The position numbers and the translations under genes were made by a program. A stretch of DNA of 12,543 nt from Pseudomonadota bacterium. GTDB taxonomy: Bacteria; Pseudomonadota; Alphaproteobacteria; Rhizobiales; Tepidamorphaceae. The notes under the pieces were generated by a model. The model saw nothing but the letters and a program-made list of their open reading frames with translations, was not told the DNA's origin and did not search any database. Location: contig JAEYRQ010000464.1 of the NCBI GenBank assembly GCA_023435545.1, positions 1-12,543 of the forward strand, read 5' to 3'. This document shows, piece after piece, positions 1-7,492 of the stretch (position 1 is the first letter of the stretch; every line of letters begins with the position of its first letter).

Positions 1-113
1 GCCTGACGCTGCACCGGGAGCGCCGCTTCGGCGACATCGGGCGCCGCGACATCCGGCTGGCGAGCGTTGCGGAGGCGTTCGATCTGATCGAGGAGATGCT
101 GCGGTTCGACTGA
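1..113 (+). CDS. CinA-family protein (C-terminal nicotinamide-nucleotide amidohydrolase domain), 3' end only
   Basis: Only the last 36 codons are in the window; the gene enters from the left edge and ends in TGA at 111-113. The visible tail contains RRFGDIGRRDIRLASVAEAF and then a leucine-rich helix. It resembles the end of the CinA C-terminal domain, where a 'F-GDR..IR..AV..AL.LL' pattern closes the fold. CinA C-domain proteins deamidate nicotinamide mononucleotide in pyridine nucleotide salvage. The context supports the call: from memory, cinA-family genes lie next to the ratA/COQ10-lipA pair in many rhizobia, and here the gene converges on the ratA-like gene with only 5 bp between the stops. 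With so little sequence, only family-level assignment is justified. Confidence 0.6.
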   Translation, partial: LTLHRERRFGDIGRRDIRLASVAEAFDLIEEMLRFD

Positions 114-118
114 ACCCG

Positions 119-619
119 TCAGGCGGATCGGACCGACTTGCCTCTCGGTCGCGCAGCAACCGCCCCGGGCCGTCCATAGACTGCATCTGCCCGTCGCTCG
201 AACGCCTCGGCGAAGCGCGAGAACGCCGCGTCGAACATCGCGCCCATCAAGAGCTGCAGGCTGCGGCGGCGGAATTCGTACTCCAGATGGAAGTCGATCT
301 CGCTGCCTCCCTCGCCCGCTGGCAGGAACCGCCAGCGGTTCTCCAGATGCCGGAACGGCCCGTCGAGATACTCGACCAGTATCTGCAGATTGCCGCGGTC
401 GAGCGTCACCCGGCTGGTGAAGGTCTCGCGGAACACCTTGTAGGCGGCCGTCATGTCGGCGACGAGCACCTCGCGGCCGTCCTCCGTCATGCTGCGGCTG
501 CGGATCCTCAACGACTCACACAGCGGCACGAACTGAGGATATTTCTCCACGTCCGCGACCAGGTCGAACATCCTCTCGGCCGAGTGCACTACCTTGCGGC
601 GGGTGGCGAACGTGCGCAT
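119..619 (-). CDS. RatA / COQ10-like START-domain (SRPBCC) protein
   Basis: A 166-residue protein of the polyketide cyclase/START superfamily, in the branch annotated as type II toxin RatA or coenzyme Q-binding COQ10. Visible hallmarks are an N-terminal strand followed by FDLVADVEKYPQFVPLCES (about residues 18-36), which is the family signature, and a long C-terminal helix (about 130-155) ending in an Arg-rich tail. Length is normal for the family. In mitochondria and alphaproteobacteria the COQ10 branch binds ubiquinone and supports its use in respiration; the E. coli RatA 'toxin' label describes ribosome-subunit binding and is probably less relevant here. The ATG at 619 follows the lipA stop by 9 bp, so it is almost certainly co-transcribed with lipA. 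The Shine-Dalgarno sequence is weak. Family call is secure; the exact ligand is inferred. Confidence 0.88.
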   Translation of the reverse strand: MRTFATRRKVVHSAERMFDLVADVEKYPQFVPLCESLRIRSRSMTEDGREVLVADMTAAYKVFRETFTSRVTLDRGNLQILVEYLDGPFRHLENRWRFLPAGEGGSEIDFHLEYEFRRRSLQLLMGAMFDAAFSRFAEAFERRADAVYGRPGAVAARPRGKSVRSA

Positions 620-628
620 CGGTCCGCT

Positions 629-1591
629 TCAGCGCCCCAGCCGCTGGAGTCGCGCCGCGCGCAGCGCCGCGAAATCATCACCCGCATGATAGGAGGACCG
701 CGTCAGCGGGCTCGAAGCCACAAGCAGGAACCCCTTGACCTTGCCGATCGTCTCGTAGGCCTTGAACTCCTCGGGGGTGACGAAGGCGGCGACAGGATGG
801 TGCTTGCGCGTCGGCTGGAGGTACTGGCCGATCGTCAGGAAATCGACGTCGGCGCTCCTGAGGTCGTCCATCAGCTGCAGGACCTCGTTCCGCTGCTCGC
901 CGAGCCCGACCATGATGCCGGACTTGGTGAACATCGTCGGATCGAGTTCCTTCACCCGCTGCAGCAGGCGGATGGAGTGGAAGTACCGCGCGCCGGGACG
1001 GACGGTCAGATAGAGCGCGGGCACGGTCTCCAGATTGTGATTGAAGACGTCGGGCTTCGCCTCGACGACGATCTCCAGCGCCCCCTCCTTGCGCAGGTAG
1101 TCGGGCGTCAGCACCTCGATCGTGGTGTCGGGCGTGCGCTCGCGGATTGCGCGGATGGTCTCGGCGAAGTGGCGCGCACCGCCGTCGTCCAGGTCGTCGC
1201 GGTCGACCGAGGTGATCACGACATGCTCGAGCCCCAGCCGGGCGACCGCGTCGGCGACCCTGGCAGGCTCGTCCCCGTCCAGCGGGCCCGGCAACCCGGT
1301 GCGCACGTTGCAGAATGCGCAGGCGCGCGTGCAGGTGTCGCCCATGATCATGAAGGTGGCGTGCCGCTTCGACCAGCACTCGCCGATATTCGGGCAGCCG
1401 GCCTCCTCGCAGACCGTCACCAGTCCGTTCTTGCGGACGACGTCGACGGTCTCGCGGTAGACCGGCGATCCGGGCGCCTTAACCCGGATCCAGTCCGGCT
1501 TGCGCAGGACGGGTGAGTCGGGGCGCTTCGCCTTCTCGGGATGGCGCGGACGCGCGTCCGGATTCGTGACGGTGTCGAGGATGGTCACCAT
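629..1591 (-). CDS. lipA: Lipoyl synthase
   Basis: Radical-SAM enzyme that inserts two sulfurs into protein-bound octanoyl groups to make the lipoyl cofactor of pyruvate and 2-oxoglutarate dehydrogenases and the glycine cleavage system. Numbering from the chosen ATG at 1591 (320 aa): the auxiliary 4Fe-4S cluster motif is C61-x4-C66-x5-C72, the radical-SAM motif is C87-x3-C91-x2-C94, and the conserved RSSY motif is at 298-301, whose serine ligates the auxiliary cluster. The frame is open to an ATG at 1657, but the extra 22 residues are alanine-rich low complexity. The protein starting MVTILDTV has the usual rhizobial length and N-terminus, so 1591 is preferred. It lies downstream of ssb on the same strand (152 bp gap) and 9 bp upstream of the ratA-like gene. 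All catalytic residues are present. Confidence 0.97.
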   Translation of the reverse strand: MVTILDTVTNPDARPRHPEKAKRPDSPVLRKPDWIRVKAPGSPVYRETVDVVRKNGLVTVCEEAGCPNIGECWSKRHATFMIMGDTCTRACAFCNVRTGLPGPLDGDEPARVADAVARLGLEHVVITSVDRDDLDDGGARHFAETIRAIRERTPDTTIEVLTPDYLRKEGALEIVVEAKPDVFNHNLETVPALYLTVRPGARYFHSIRLLQRVKELDPTMFTKSGIMVGLGEQRNEVLQLMDDLRSADVDFLTIGQYLQPTRKHHPVAAFVTPEEFKAYETIGKVKGFLLVASSPLTRSSYHAGDDFAALRAARLQRLGR

Positions 1592-1616
1592 GTCATTCGC
1601 TTCGCCGATCCTGTGC

Positions 1617-1645
1617 GCTGCGGCAAGCGGCGGCGCCGCCGCAGC
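1617..1645. repeat. GC-rich inverted repeat in the lipA leader
   Basis: Two overlapping self-complementary arrangements occur here. One is a 16-bp perfect palindrome at 1627-1642 (GCGGCGGC followed by GCCGCCGC). The other pairs 1617-1624 (GCTGCGGC) with 1638-1645 (GCCGCAGC) around a 13-nt loop. They lie 26-54 bp upstream of the preferred lipA start, between ssb and lipA. No run of T follows on the minus strand, so this is not a textbook intrinsic terminator. It could be a weak terminator or attenuator after ssb, or simply a product of GCC/GCG alanine codons if the longer LipA start were used. Confidence 0.4.
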
Positions 1646-1743
1646 CGCCTTAGACACGGACTGCAGCCCACCAAATGGCGAATCTAGGGTGTTTCCGGTA
1701 GCCCGCCAGGCACGTCCGCAGGCTCAGAAGCGATGCAGCCCGC

Positions 1744-2220
1744 TCAGAACGGGATATCGTCGTCCATATCGTTGCCGGAGAACTGCTGCCGCCCTCCCCC
1801 GCCGGAGCGTTCCATCGGGCCGCCCCGCCCGAAGTCCGATCCGTAGTCGGACTGTCCCTCGCCACCTCCCCGGGTGTCGAGCATGGTTAGTTCGCCGCGG
1901 AAGCGCTGCAACACCACCTCCGTGGTGTACTTGTCCTGGCCCGACTGGTCTTGCCACTTCCGGGTCTGGAGCTGCCCCTCGACATAAACCTTGGAGCCTT
2001 TCTTGAGGTACTGCTCGGCCACGCGCGCCAGCTGCTCGTTGAAGATCACCACGTTGTGCCACTCGGTGCGCTCGCGTCGCTCGCCGGACTGCTTGTCGCG
2101 CCAGGTCTCGCTGGTTGCGATGCGCATGTTCACCACCGGCTCCCCCGACGGCAGCCGCCGCACCTCCGGATCCCGGCCCAGATTGCCCACCAGGATGACC
2201 TTGTTGACGCTTCCCGACAT
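1744..2220 (-). CDS. ssb: Single-stranded DNA-binding protein
   Basis: Tetramer-forming OB-fold protein that coats single-stranded DNA in replication, repair and recombination and recruits partner enzymes through its acidic tail. The 158-residue product has an OB fold at about residues 1-113 beginning [18 protein letters not shown]. Its aromatic residues W40, W54, F60 and W89 match the DNA-stacking residues of E. coli SSB (W40, W54, F60, W88). A Gly/Arg/Ser-rich linker follows (about 117-149), then the canonical tip DMDDDIPF. The ATG at 2220 is chosen because a strong Shine-Dalgarno GAGGGG (complement of 2227-2232) sits 6 nt upstream and the protein then starts like other SSBs; the open frame runs 40 codons further without homology. 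It diverges from uvrA across a region with a LexA box, so SOS induction is likely. Confidence 0.97.
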   Translation of the reverse strand: MSGSVNKVILVGNLGRDPEVRRLPSGEPVVNMRIATSETWRDKQSGERRERTEWHNVVIFNEQLARVAEQYLKKGSKVYVEGQLQTRKWQDQSGQDKYTTEVVLQRFRGELTMLDTRGGGEGQSDYGSDFGRGGPMERSGGGGRQQFSGNDMDDDIPF

Positions 2221-2303
2221 GTCGGTCCCCTCACTGTCTCGCTTCGCGGTGACACTAGTCGCTTCGCCGCGGCGCGTCGTCGGCCCGAGGCCGCGCCGCA
2301 CCG

Positions 2304-2312
2304 TTTTCCACA
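2304..2312 (+). promoter_or_regulatory. DnaA-box-like 9-mer
   Basis: TTTTCCACA fits the relaxed DnaA box TTWTNCACA and differs from the strong box TTATCCACA at one base. It lies 84-92 bp upstream of the ssb ATG. A single 9-mer match can occur by chance and no cluster of boxes was seen, so an origin is not suggested. Confidence 0.3.
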
Positions 2313-2368
2313 GGCACGGCCCGCGATACCCGCATGCCACCTCATCGCGACGATTGCCACCACCTCAT

Positions 2369-2383
2369 GTTCCTATTATGTTC
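2369..2383 (+). promoter_or_regulatory. LexA (SOS) box GTTC-N7-GTTC
   Basis: GTTC at 2369-2372, seven bases (CTATTAT), then GTTC at 2380-2383. This is the direct-repeat LexA operator known in alphaproteobacteria, which differs from the palindromic E. coli box. It sits between divergent ssb (ATG 149 bp away) and uvrA (ATG 215 bp away), two genes widely controlled by LexA. An AT-rich promoter-like core (TATTAT) overlaps the spacer, as expected if LexA blocks RNA polymerase. The match is exact; binding is inferred. Confidence 0.8.
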
Positions 2384-2597
2384 CGCACTGATCGGCAAGA
2401 GGCAGAGATTCGTGCGGGAAACCCGCGATGTCGCCAGTTGTCATGAGCATGATGGTCAGTCGGGGACGGCGGGTTATCGCTGGCGCTCCTGCATCCTATA
2501 TTGGACGGCGCATCCACATTTCCGTCAGTTTCGAGCGCGATAGCGCCGTGCGCCTGCTGCCCAGGCGCCGCACCGTGTGAAAGAGCCGGATTACCCC

Positions 2598-5474
2598 ATG
2601 CAGAAGTTCATCTCGGTCTCCGGCGCCCGCGAGCACAACCTCAAGAACGTTTCGGTCGACCTTCCGCGCGACAAACTGGTGGTGATCACCGGCCTGTCCG
2701 GCTCGGGCAAGTCCTCGCTCGCCTTCGACACGATCTACGCGGAAGGCCAGCGCCGCTACGTCGAGAGTCTGTCGGCTTATGCCCGGCAGTTCCTCGAGAT
2801 GATGCAGAAGCCGGATGTCGACCATATCGAGGGCCTGTCGCCGGCGATCTCGATCGAGCAGAAGACCACTTCGCGCAACCCGCGCTCGACCGTCGGCACA
2901 GTCACCGAGATCTACGACTACCTGCGCCTCCTGTTCGCGCGTGTCGGCATCCCCTATTCGCCCGCCACCGGCCTGCCGATCGAGAGCCAGACGGTTAGCC
3001 AGATGGTCGACCGGGTGCTGGCCTTGGAGGAAGGAACCCGTCTCTATCTGCTCGCGCCGATCGTTCGCGGCCGCAAGGGAGAATACCGCAAGGAATTGGC
3101 CGAGTTGATGAAGCGCGGCTTCCAGCGGGTGAAGATCGACGGTGCATTCCACGAGATCGCCGATGCGCCGGCTCTCGACAAGAAGTTCAAGCACGACATC
3201 GACGTGGTGGTCGACCGGGTGGTGGTGCGCCCGGACATGGCCTCGCGGCTCGCTGACTCTCTCGAAACGGCGCTGCAGCTGGCCGAAGGACTGGCGGTGG
3301 CCGAGTTCGCCGACGAGACCGACGAGAAGGGCGCGCCGCGGCGCCTGGTGTTCTCCGAGAAGTTCGCCTGCCCGGTCTCCGGCTTCACGATCCCCGAGAT
3401 CGAGCCGCGGCTGTTCTCGTTCAACTCGCCGCACGGCGCCTGCCCCGCCTGCGACGGCCTCGGCTCGGAGATGCGCGTCGACCCGGACATGGTGGTTCCC
3501 GACGCCGAGCTGACCCTGAAGGGCGGCGCCGTTGCGCCCTGGGCGCGCTCGTCGTCGCCCTACTACCTGCAAACGCTGGAGGCGCTCGGGCGCCACTATG
3601 GCTTCAAGATCACCGCGCGCTGGAAGGATCTGCCCGAGGCGGGACAGCAGGCGATCCTGTTCGGATCCGGCAAGGAGGCGATCAGGTTCGTCTACGACGA
3701 CGGGATGCGCGCCTACGAGACCACCAAGATCTTCGAGGGCGTGGTTCCCAATCTCGAGCGGCGCTGGAAGGAGACCGAATCTTCCTGGTCGCGCGAGGAG
3801 ATCGAGAAATTCATGAGCCAGACGCCGTGTTCTGCCTGCGGCGGCTTTCGGCTCAAGCCGGAATCGCTCGCGGTGAAGATCGGCGGGATGCATATCGGCG
3901 AGGTCGGCGACATGTCGATCCGGATGGCCAACGCCTGGTTCGAGGTTCTGCCGGAAGCCCTGTCGGCCAAGCAGAACGAGATCGCCGTGAGGATCCTCAA
4001 GGAGATCCGCGAGCGCCTCGCCTTCCTCAACGATGTCGGCCTCGACTACCTGACCCTGTCGCGCGCCTCCGGCACGCTGTCGGGCGGCGAGAGCCAGCGC
4101 ATCCGCCTCGCCTCGCAGATCGGATCGGGGCTCACCGGCGTGCTCTACGTGCTCGACGAGCCGTCCATCGGCCTGCACCAGCGCGACAACGCCCGCCTGT
4201 TGGGCACCCTCAGGCACCTGCGCGACCTCGGCAACACCGTCATCGTCGTCGAGCACGACGAGGACGCGATCCGCGAGGCGGACTATGTGATCGACGTCGG
4301 CCCCGGCGCCGGCATCCACGGCGGCGAGATCATCGCCAGGGGCACGCCCGACGAGATCATGGCCAATCCGGCGAGCCTCACCGGACAATACCTGACCGGC
4401 TTCCGGCAGATTCCCGTTCCGGCCGAGCGCCGCACCATCTCTCCGCACCGGCGCATCCGCGTCGTCGGCGCGCGCGCCAACAACCTGAAGGACGTCACCG
4501 CGGAGATCCCGCTCGCGACCTTCACCTGCGTCACCGGCGTCTCAGGCGGCGGCAAGTCGTCACTGCTGATCGACACGCTCTACAAGGCGATCGCCCGCAA
4601 GCTCAACAATGCGCGCGAACATCCCGGCGCGCACGACCGCATCGACGGGCTGGAGCACATCGACAAGATCATCGACATCGACCAGTCGCCGATCGGACGC
4701 ACGCCGCGTTCGAACCCGGCCACCTATACAGGCGCCTTCACCCCGATCCGCGAATGGTTCGCGGGCCTGCCGGAGGCCAAGGCGCGCGGCTACCAGCCCG
4801 GCCGCTTTTCCTTCAACGTCAAGGGCGGCCGCTGCGAGGCGTGCCAGGGCGACGGCGTCATCAAGATCGAGATGCACTTCCTGCCGGACGTCTACGTCAC
4901 CTGCGACGTCTGCAAGGGGCGGCGCTACAACCGCGAGACGCTCGAGGTCACCTTCAAGGGCAAGTCGATCGCCGACGTCCTCGACATGACGGTGGACGAG
5001 GCGCGTGACCTGTTCGACGCCGTGCCCTCGATCCGCGAGAAGTTCGAGACGCTGCAGCGGGTCGGCCTCGGCTACATCCATGTCGGCCAGCAGGCGACGA
5101 CGCTGTCGGGCGGCGAGGCGCAGCGCGTCAAGCTCGCCAAGGAACTCTCGCGCCGCGCCACCGGCCGCACCCTCTACATCCTCGACGAGCCGACGACGGG
5201 GCTACATTTCCACGACGTCGCCAAGCTGCTGGAAGTGCTGCATTCGCTCGTCGACCAGGGCAACACCGTCGCGGTGATCGAGCACAATCTCGAGGTCATC
5301 AAGACCGCCGACTGGATCGTCGACATCGGCCCGGAGGGCGGCGACGGCGGCGGCGAGGTGGTTGCCCAGGGCACGCCCGAGGATATTGCCGCCGCGCCTC
5401 GCAGCCATACCGGCCATTTCCTGCGGGAACTGTTCGAGCGCAGGCCAGGCCAGCGGATCGAGGCCGCGGAGTAG
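2598..5474 (+). CDS. uvrA: Excinuclease ABC subunit A
   Basis: ATP-dependent damage sensor of nucleotide excision repair that loads UvrB on bulky lesions. In the 958-aa form starting at ATG 2598, the two ABC ATPase halves are complete: Walker A at 32-40 (GLSGSGKSS) and from 647 (GVSGGGKSS), signatures LSGGESQR at 494-501 and LSGGEAQR from 836, and Walker B motifs [11 protein letters not shown] and [11 protein letters not shown]. Cys pairs of the first half are CPAC (near 3450) and CSAC (near 3830). The C-terminal zinc finger is C746-x2-C749-x19-C769-x2-C772, the UvrA spacing. Length is normal. An in-frame GTG at 2577 adds seven residues and cannot be excluded; both starts have weak ribosome binding sites. 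The stop is TAG (5472-5474), which matters for reading the secF disruption. SOS control is expected from the upstream LexA box. Confidence 0.98.
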   Translation: MQKFISVSGAREHNLKNVSVDLPRDKLVVITGLSGSGKSSLAFDTIYAEGQRRYVESLSAYARQFLEMMQKPDVDHIEGLSPAISIEQKTTSRNPRSTVGTVTEIYDYLRLLFARVGIPYSPATGLPIESQTVSQMVDRVLALEEGTRLYLLAPIVRGRKGEYRKELAELMKRGFQRVKIDGAFHEIADAPALDKKFKHDIDVVVDRVVVRPDMASRLADSLETALQLAEGLAVAEFADETDEKGAPRRLVFSEKFACPVSGFTIPEIEPRLFSFNSPHGACPACDGLGSEMRVDPDMVVPDAELTLKGGAVAPWARSSSPYYLQTLEALGRHYGFKITARWKDLPEAGQQAILFGSGKEAIRFVYDDGMRAYETTKIFEGVVPNLERRWKETESSWSREEIEKFMSQTPCSACGGFRLKPESLAVKIGGMHIGEVGDMSIRMANAWFEVLPEALSAKQNEIAVRILKEIRERLAFLNDVGLDYLTLSRASGTLSGGESQRIRLASQIGSGLTGVLYVLDEPSIGLHQRDNARLLGTLRHLRDLGNTVIVVEHDEDAIREADYVIDVGPGAGIHGGEIIARGTPDEIMANPASLTGQYLTGFRQIPVPAERRTISPHRRIRVVGARANNLKDVTAEIPLATFTCVTGVSGGGKSSLLIDTLYKAIARKLNNAREHPGAHDRIDGLEHIDKIIDIDQSPIGRTPRSNPATYTGAFTPIREWFAGLPEAKARGYQPGRFSFNVKGGRCEACQGDGVIKIEMHFLPDVYVTCDVCKGRRYNRETLEVTFKGKSIADVLDMTVDEARDLFDAVPSIREKFETLQRVGLGYIHVGQQATTLSGGEAQRVKLAKELSRRATGRTLYILDEPTTGLHFHDVAKLLEVLHSLVDQGNTVAVIEHNLEVIKTADWIVDIGPEGGDGGGEVVAQGTPEDIAAAPRSHTGHFLRELFERRPGQRIEAAE

Positions 5475-5575
5475 ACCTTTCCCGCCGACTGTCCACCTCC
5501 GCGGAATTCCCATTGCGTGCGGGCACGGTCCGGCCACATCCTGCCGCCGGCAACATTGGGTGGGGGGCGAAGGAC

Positions 5576-6685
5576 ATGACGGATACGTACGCGGCAAGGC
5601 GGCCTGAACTCACGCCCGCCGACTGGTTCTCCCTCCTCGCCCTGACCCTGCTCGGCACACGCTTCGTGCAGGGATTCATCTTCTGGGGCGGGGCGAGCCG
5701 CAGGCTGTTCTACGATTTTCACGAGGTCGCCGGCGTCGAGCATGCGGTGAAGCTCGATCTCGACGCTCCCGGCTTCGTCGCCGCCAAACTGACCCATGCA
5801 CTGCCCGGCTCCTTGTGGGTACAGGAGCCGATCGAATGGACGCTGCGCCATCCCGACCTGATCCTCGCCTCGGTCTGGCTGTGGACCTTCGCCGAGCTTG
5901 CCGTCGGTCTGGGATTGATCCTCGGACTGATGACGCGGCTGGCCGCCTTCGCGTCGATCTGGCTGAACGTCTCGCTGATGCTGATCTTCGGCTGGATGGG
6001 ATCGACCTGTCTCGACGAATGGACGATGGCCGTCTCGGGCGTCGCCATGAGCAGCGCCGTGTTTCTCGCCGGCGGCGGTTCGGTTTCGATCGACAGCCTG
6101 ATCGGGCGAACTGGGTGGTTCCGGCGCAATCCCTGGTCGAACTGGATATTCAGTGGACCGGTTCCCGTCTCGCGCCTGCGCAGCCTGGAGCTGGTCCTCG
6201 CCGGGGTGGCCGTGGTCTTCACGGTCGGCAGCTATCATCTTCTGTTCGGCGCGGTCGTGAGCCCGCTGCATTCTCGGGTGAACTTCCACACCCACAACAT
6301 TGCGTTGTCGGCAGTGCGCCAATCGCCTGACGGCGCGGTCAGCTTCGAGGCCTATGTCGACGCCGGGCCGGACACGGGCGCGCTCTACATCATCGGCGCC
6401 CGGCTTGAGGACAGGAACGGCCGAACGCTGGCCGAGTGGAGCGGTGGCGCCTTGGCGGACCTACCCTCCGAAGCCATCGTCAACGCCTATCCCTATGTCT
6501 GGGCTTCGAAATTCAGGACAGAACGGGTCGGGTTCAGCGGACAGACGGGCGCCCGCGCAACGATCGAGCTGCCCCCGCCGAACGGTTCGGTGGCCCAACC
6601 CCCGGCAGGCGGACGGCTCATCCTCGAAGCGATCGACGGTCGGCAGTTCAGCGCTCCCGCCGGTCGAGCGGGCGGCGCGGACTGA
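5576..6685 (+). CDS. DoxD-DoxA fusion, thiosulfate:quinone oxidoreductase-like membrane protein
   Basis: A 369-residue protein joining two subunits that are separate in the archaeon Acidianus, where DoxD and DoxA form thiosulfate:quinone oxidoreductase. The N-terminal part (about 13-177) is DoxD-like, with hydrophobic segments near 17-37, 95-118, 122-141 and 150-167. A further membrane segment at about 204-228 leads into the DoxA-like part (about 230-335), which begins VNFHTHNIAL and includes GALYIIGARLEDRNGRTL and an NAYPYVW segment. Topology suggests the DoxA part lies outside the cytoplasmic membrane. The ATG at 5576 is preferred because a G-rich stretch (GGGGGGCGAAGGAC) precedes it and the DoxD region starts soon after; the frame is open from 5513. 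No other sulfur-oxidation gene is in the window. The family call is good; thiosulfate as substrate is only inferred, since bacterial fusions are little studied. Confidence 0.85.
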   Translation: MTDTYAARRPELTPADWFSLLALTLLGTRFVQGFIFWGGASRRLFYDFHEVAGVEHAVKLDLDAPGFVAAKLTHALPGSLWVQEPIEWTLRHPDLILASVWLWTFAELAVGLGLILGLMTRLAAFASIWLNVSLMLIFGWMGSTCLDEWTMAVSGVAMSSAVFLAGGGSVSIDSLIGRTGWFRRNPWSNWIFSGPVPVSRLRSLELVLAGVAVVFTVGSYHLLFGAVVSPLHSRVNFHTHNIALSAVRQSPDGAVSFEAYVDAGPDTGALYIIGARLEDRNGRTLAEWSGGALADLPSEAIVNAYPYVWASKFRTERVGFSGQTGARATIELPPPNGSVAQPPAGGRLILEAIDGRQFSAPAGRAGGAD

Positions 6686-6687
6686 GT

Positions 6688-6727
6688 GGCCGGGCGGAGG
6701 CGCCGTCCGCGCGATCACCGCCCGGCC
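6688..6727. terminator. 10-bp inverted repeat between convergent genes
   Basis: GGCCGGGCGG (6688-6697) is perfectly complementary to CCGCCCGGCC (6718-6727) with a 20-nt loop. It begins 3 bp after the doxDA stop in the 79-bp gap before the convergent DJ-1/PfpI stop. No T run follows on either strand, so it may act as a transcript-end stabiliser or bidirectional stop rather than a classical intrinsic terminator. Confidence 0.45.
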
Positions 6728-6728
6728 T

Positions 6729-6750
6729 GGAGACCGCGGGCACGGTCTCC
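6729..6750. terminator. 8-bp hairpin between convergent genes
   Basis: GGAGACCG (6729-6736) pairs perfectly with CGGTCTCC (6743-6750) over a 6-nt loop. It sits immediately beside the 10-bp inverted repeat. Symmetric position between the two stops suggests a bidirectional terminator pair, but there is no U tract. Confidence 0.45.
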
Positions 6751-6764
6751 CGCTTCGCGTCCGC

Positions 6765-7325
6765 TCAGGCGGCCCGGTTCAGGTGCCGTCCTTCCGCGAT
6801 CTCCTCGACGAGCTTGGCGCAAAAGGCGTCGAGGTCGCCAGGATTGCGGCTCGTCACCAAGCCCTCGTCGACCACGACCTCCTTGTCGGACCAGTTGGCG
6901 CCTGCATTGATCATGTCGGTGCGGATGGAATGGTAGGAGGTCAGATCCCGCCCATTGGCGATACCCGCCTCGACCAGCAGCCACGGACCGTGGCAGATCG
7001 CCCCGACCACCTTCTCTGCCTCGAACATATCGCGGACCAGCGATACGGCCTCTTCCTTCGTGCGCAGCACGTCAGGATTGATCTGCCCGCCCGGCAGGAC
7101 GATGGCGTCGTAGTCGCCGGCGCTGACCTGATCGAGCGTGCGATCGACCGCCACCTCGCGTCCCCAATCCTTCTTGTCCCAGCCTCTGATGCTGCCGCCT
7201 TCGGGCGCGACGACGTGCACGGTCGCACCTGCCTGCTTCAGCTTCTCGACCGGCACTTCGAGTTCCGATTGCTCGAACCCATGGGTTGCCAGGACAATGA
7301 CCTTCTTGCCGCCGATATCGGCCAT
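6765..7325 (-). CDS. DJ-1/PfpI family protein (YhbO/PfpI-type)
   Basis: A 186-residue class I glutamine amidotransferase-like protein of the DJ-1/ThiJ/PfpI superfamily. It opens with a Rossmann-like strand and ATHGFEQSE (about 13-21), where E18 is the glutamate that normally contacts the active-site cysteine. LPGGQINPD follows (about 77-85), then the nucleophile elbow AICHGP with C111 next to H112. Family members have been described as proteases, deglycases or glyoxalases and stress proteins; the true reaction is disputed. The ATG at 7325 is supported by GGAGG (complement of 7332-7336) 6 nt upstream. It is convergent with doxDA and divergent from the serine hydrolase, so it is likely a single-gene unit. 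A small inverted repeat in its leader overlaps the ribosome binding site. All catalytic residues are in place. Confidence 0.92.
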   Translation of the reverse strand: MADIGGKKVIVLATHGFEQSELEVPVEKLKQAGATVHVVAPEGGSIRGWDKKDWGREVAVDRTLDQVSAGDYDAIVLPGGQINPDVLRTKEEAVSLVRDMFEAEKVVGAICHGPWLLVEAGIANGRDLTSYHSIRTDMINAGANWSDKEVVVDEGLVTSRNPGDLDAFCAKLVEEIAEGRHLNRAA

Positions 7326-7403
7326 GGCTTGCCTCCGTTGTCCAATTGGATGTTCCCTCCCAACGGCCCGCGAGGCATCGGGTTCCGTTGCGCTGTTCGA
7401 TCT

Positions 7404-7431
7404 TTGCCGGTTGCGGGCGGGCTGCTAGCAT
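7404..7431 (+). promoter_or_regulatory. Possible promoter of the serine hydrolase gene
   Basis: TTGCCG (7404-7409) and TAGCAT (7426-7431) are separated by 16 bp; each matches the sigma-70 consensus hexamers at four of six bases. This would start transcription about 55 bp before the ATG at 7493. The match is modest and is given as a candidate only. Confidence 0.22.
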
Positions 7432-7492
7432 TGTGCAACGTCAGACACGGCAGGGTTGCCGTCCGTCTGATTCGTCGATAACGGGCGATACT

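Larger units (their letters stand above)
2221..2597. promoter_or_regulatory. Divergent ssb / uvrA control region
   Basis: About 377 bp without a credible gene between the divergently read ssb and uvrA. It must hold promoters for both. It contains a perfect LexA box (2369-2383), a DnaA-box-like 9-mer (2304-2312) and a direct repeat TCGCTTCGC at 2239-2247 and 2259-2267. I could not settle on -35/-10 pairs: TATTAT (2374-2379, plus strand) and CATAAT (2376-2381, minus strand) both lie inside the LexA box, but their upstream hexamers are spaced too closely to be convincing. Confidence 0.6.

Noticed and set aside
2496..4448. Long open frame (about 650 codons) on the minus strand opposite uvrA
   Set aside because: It lies fully antisense to a clearly conserved UvrA with all its motifs, has low-complexity composition rich in Arg, Gly, Asp and Val, and matches no family. 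Such frames arise from GC-rich third codon positions.
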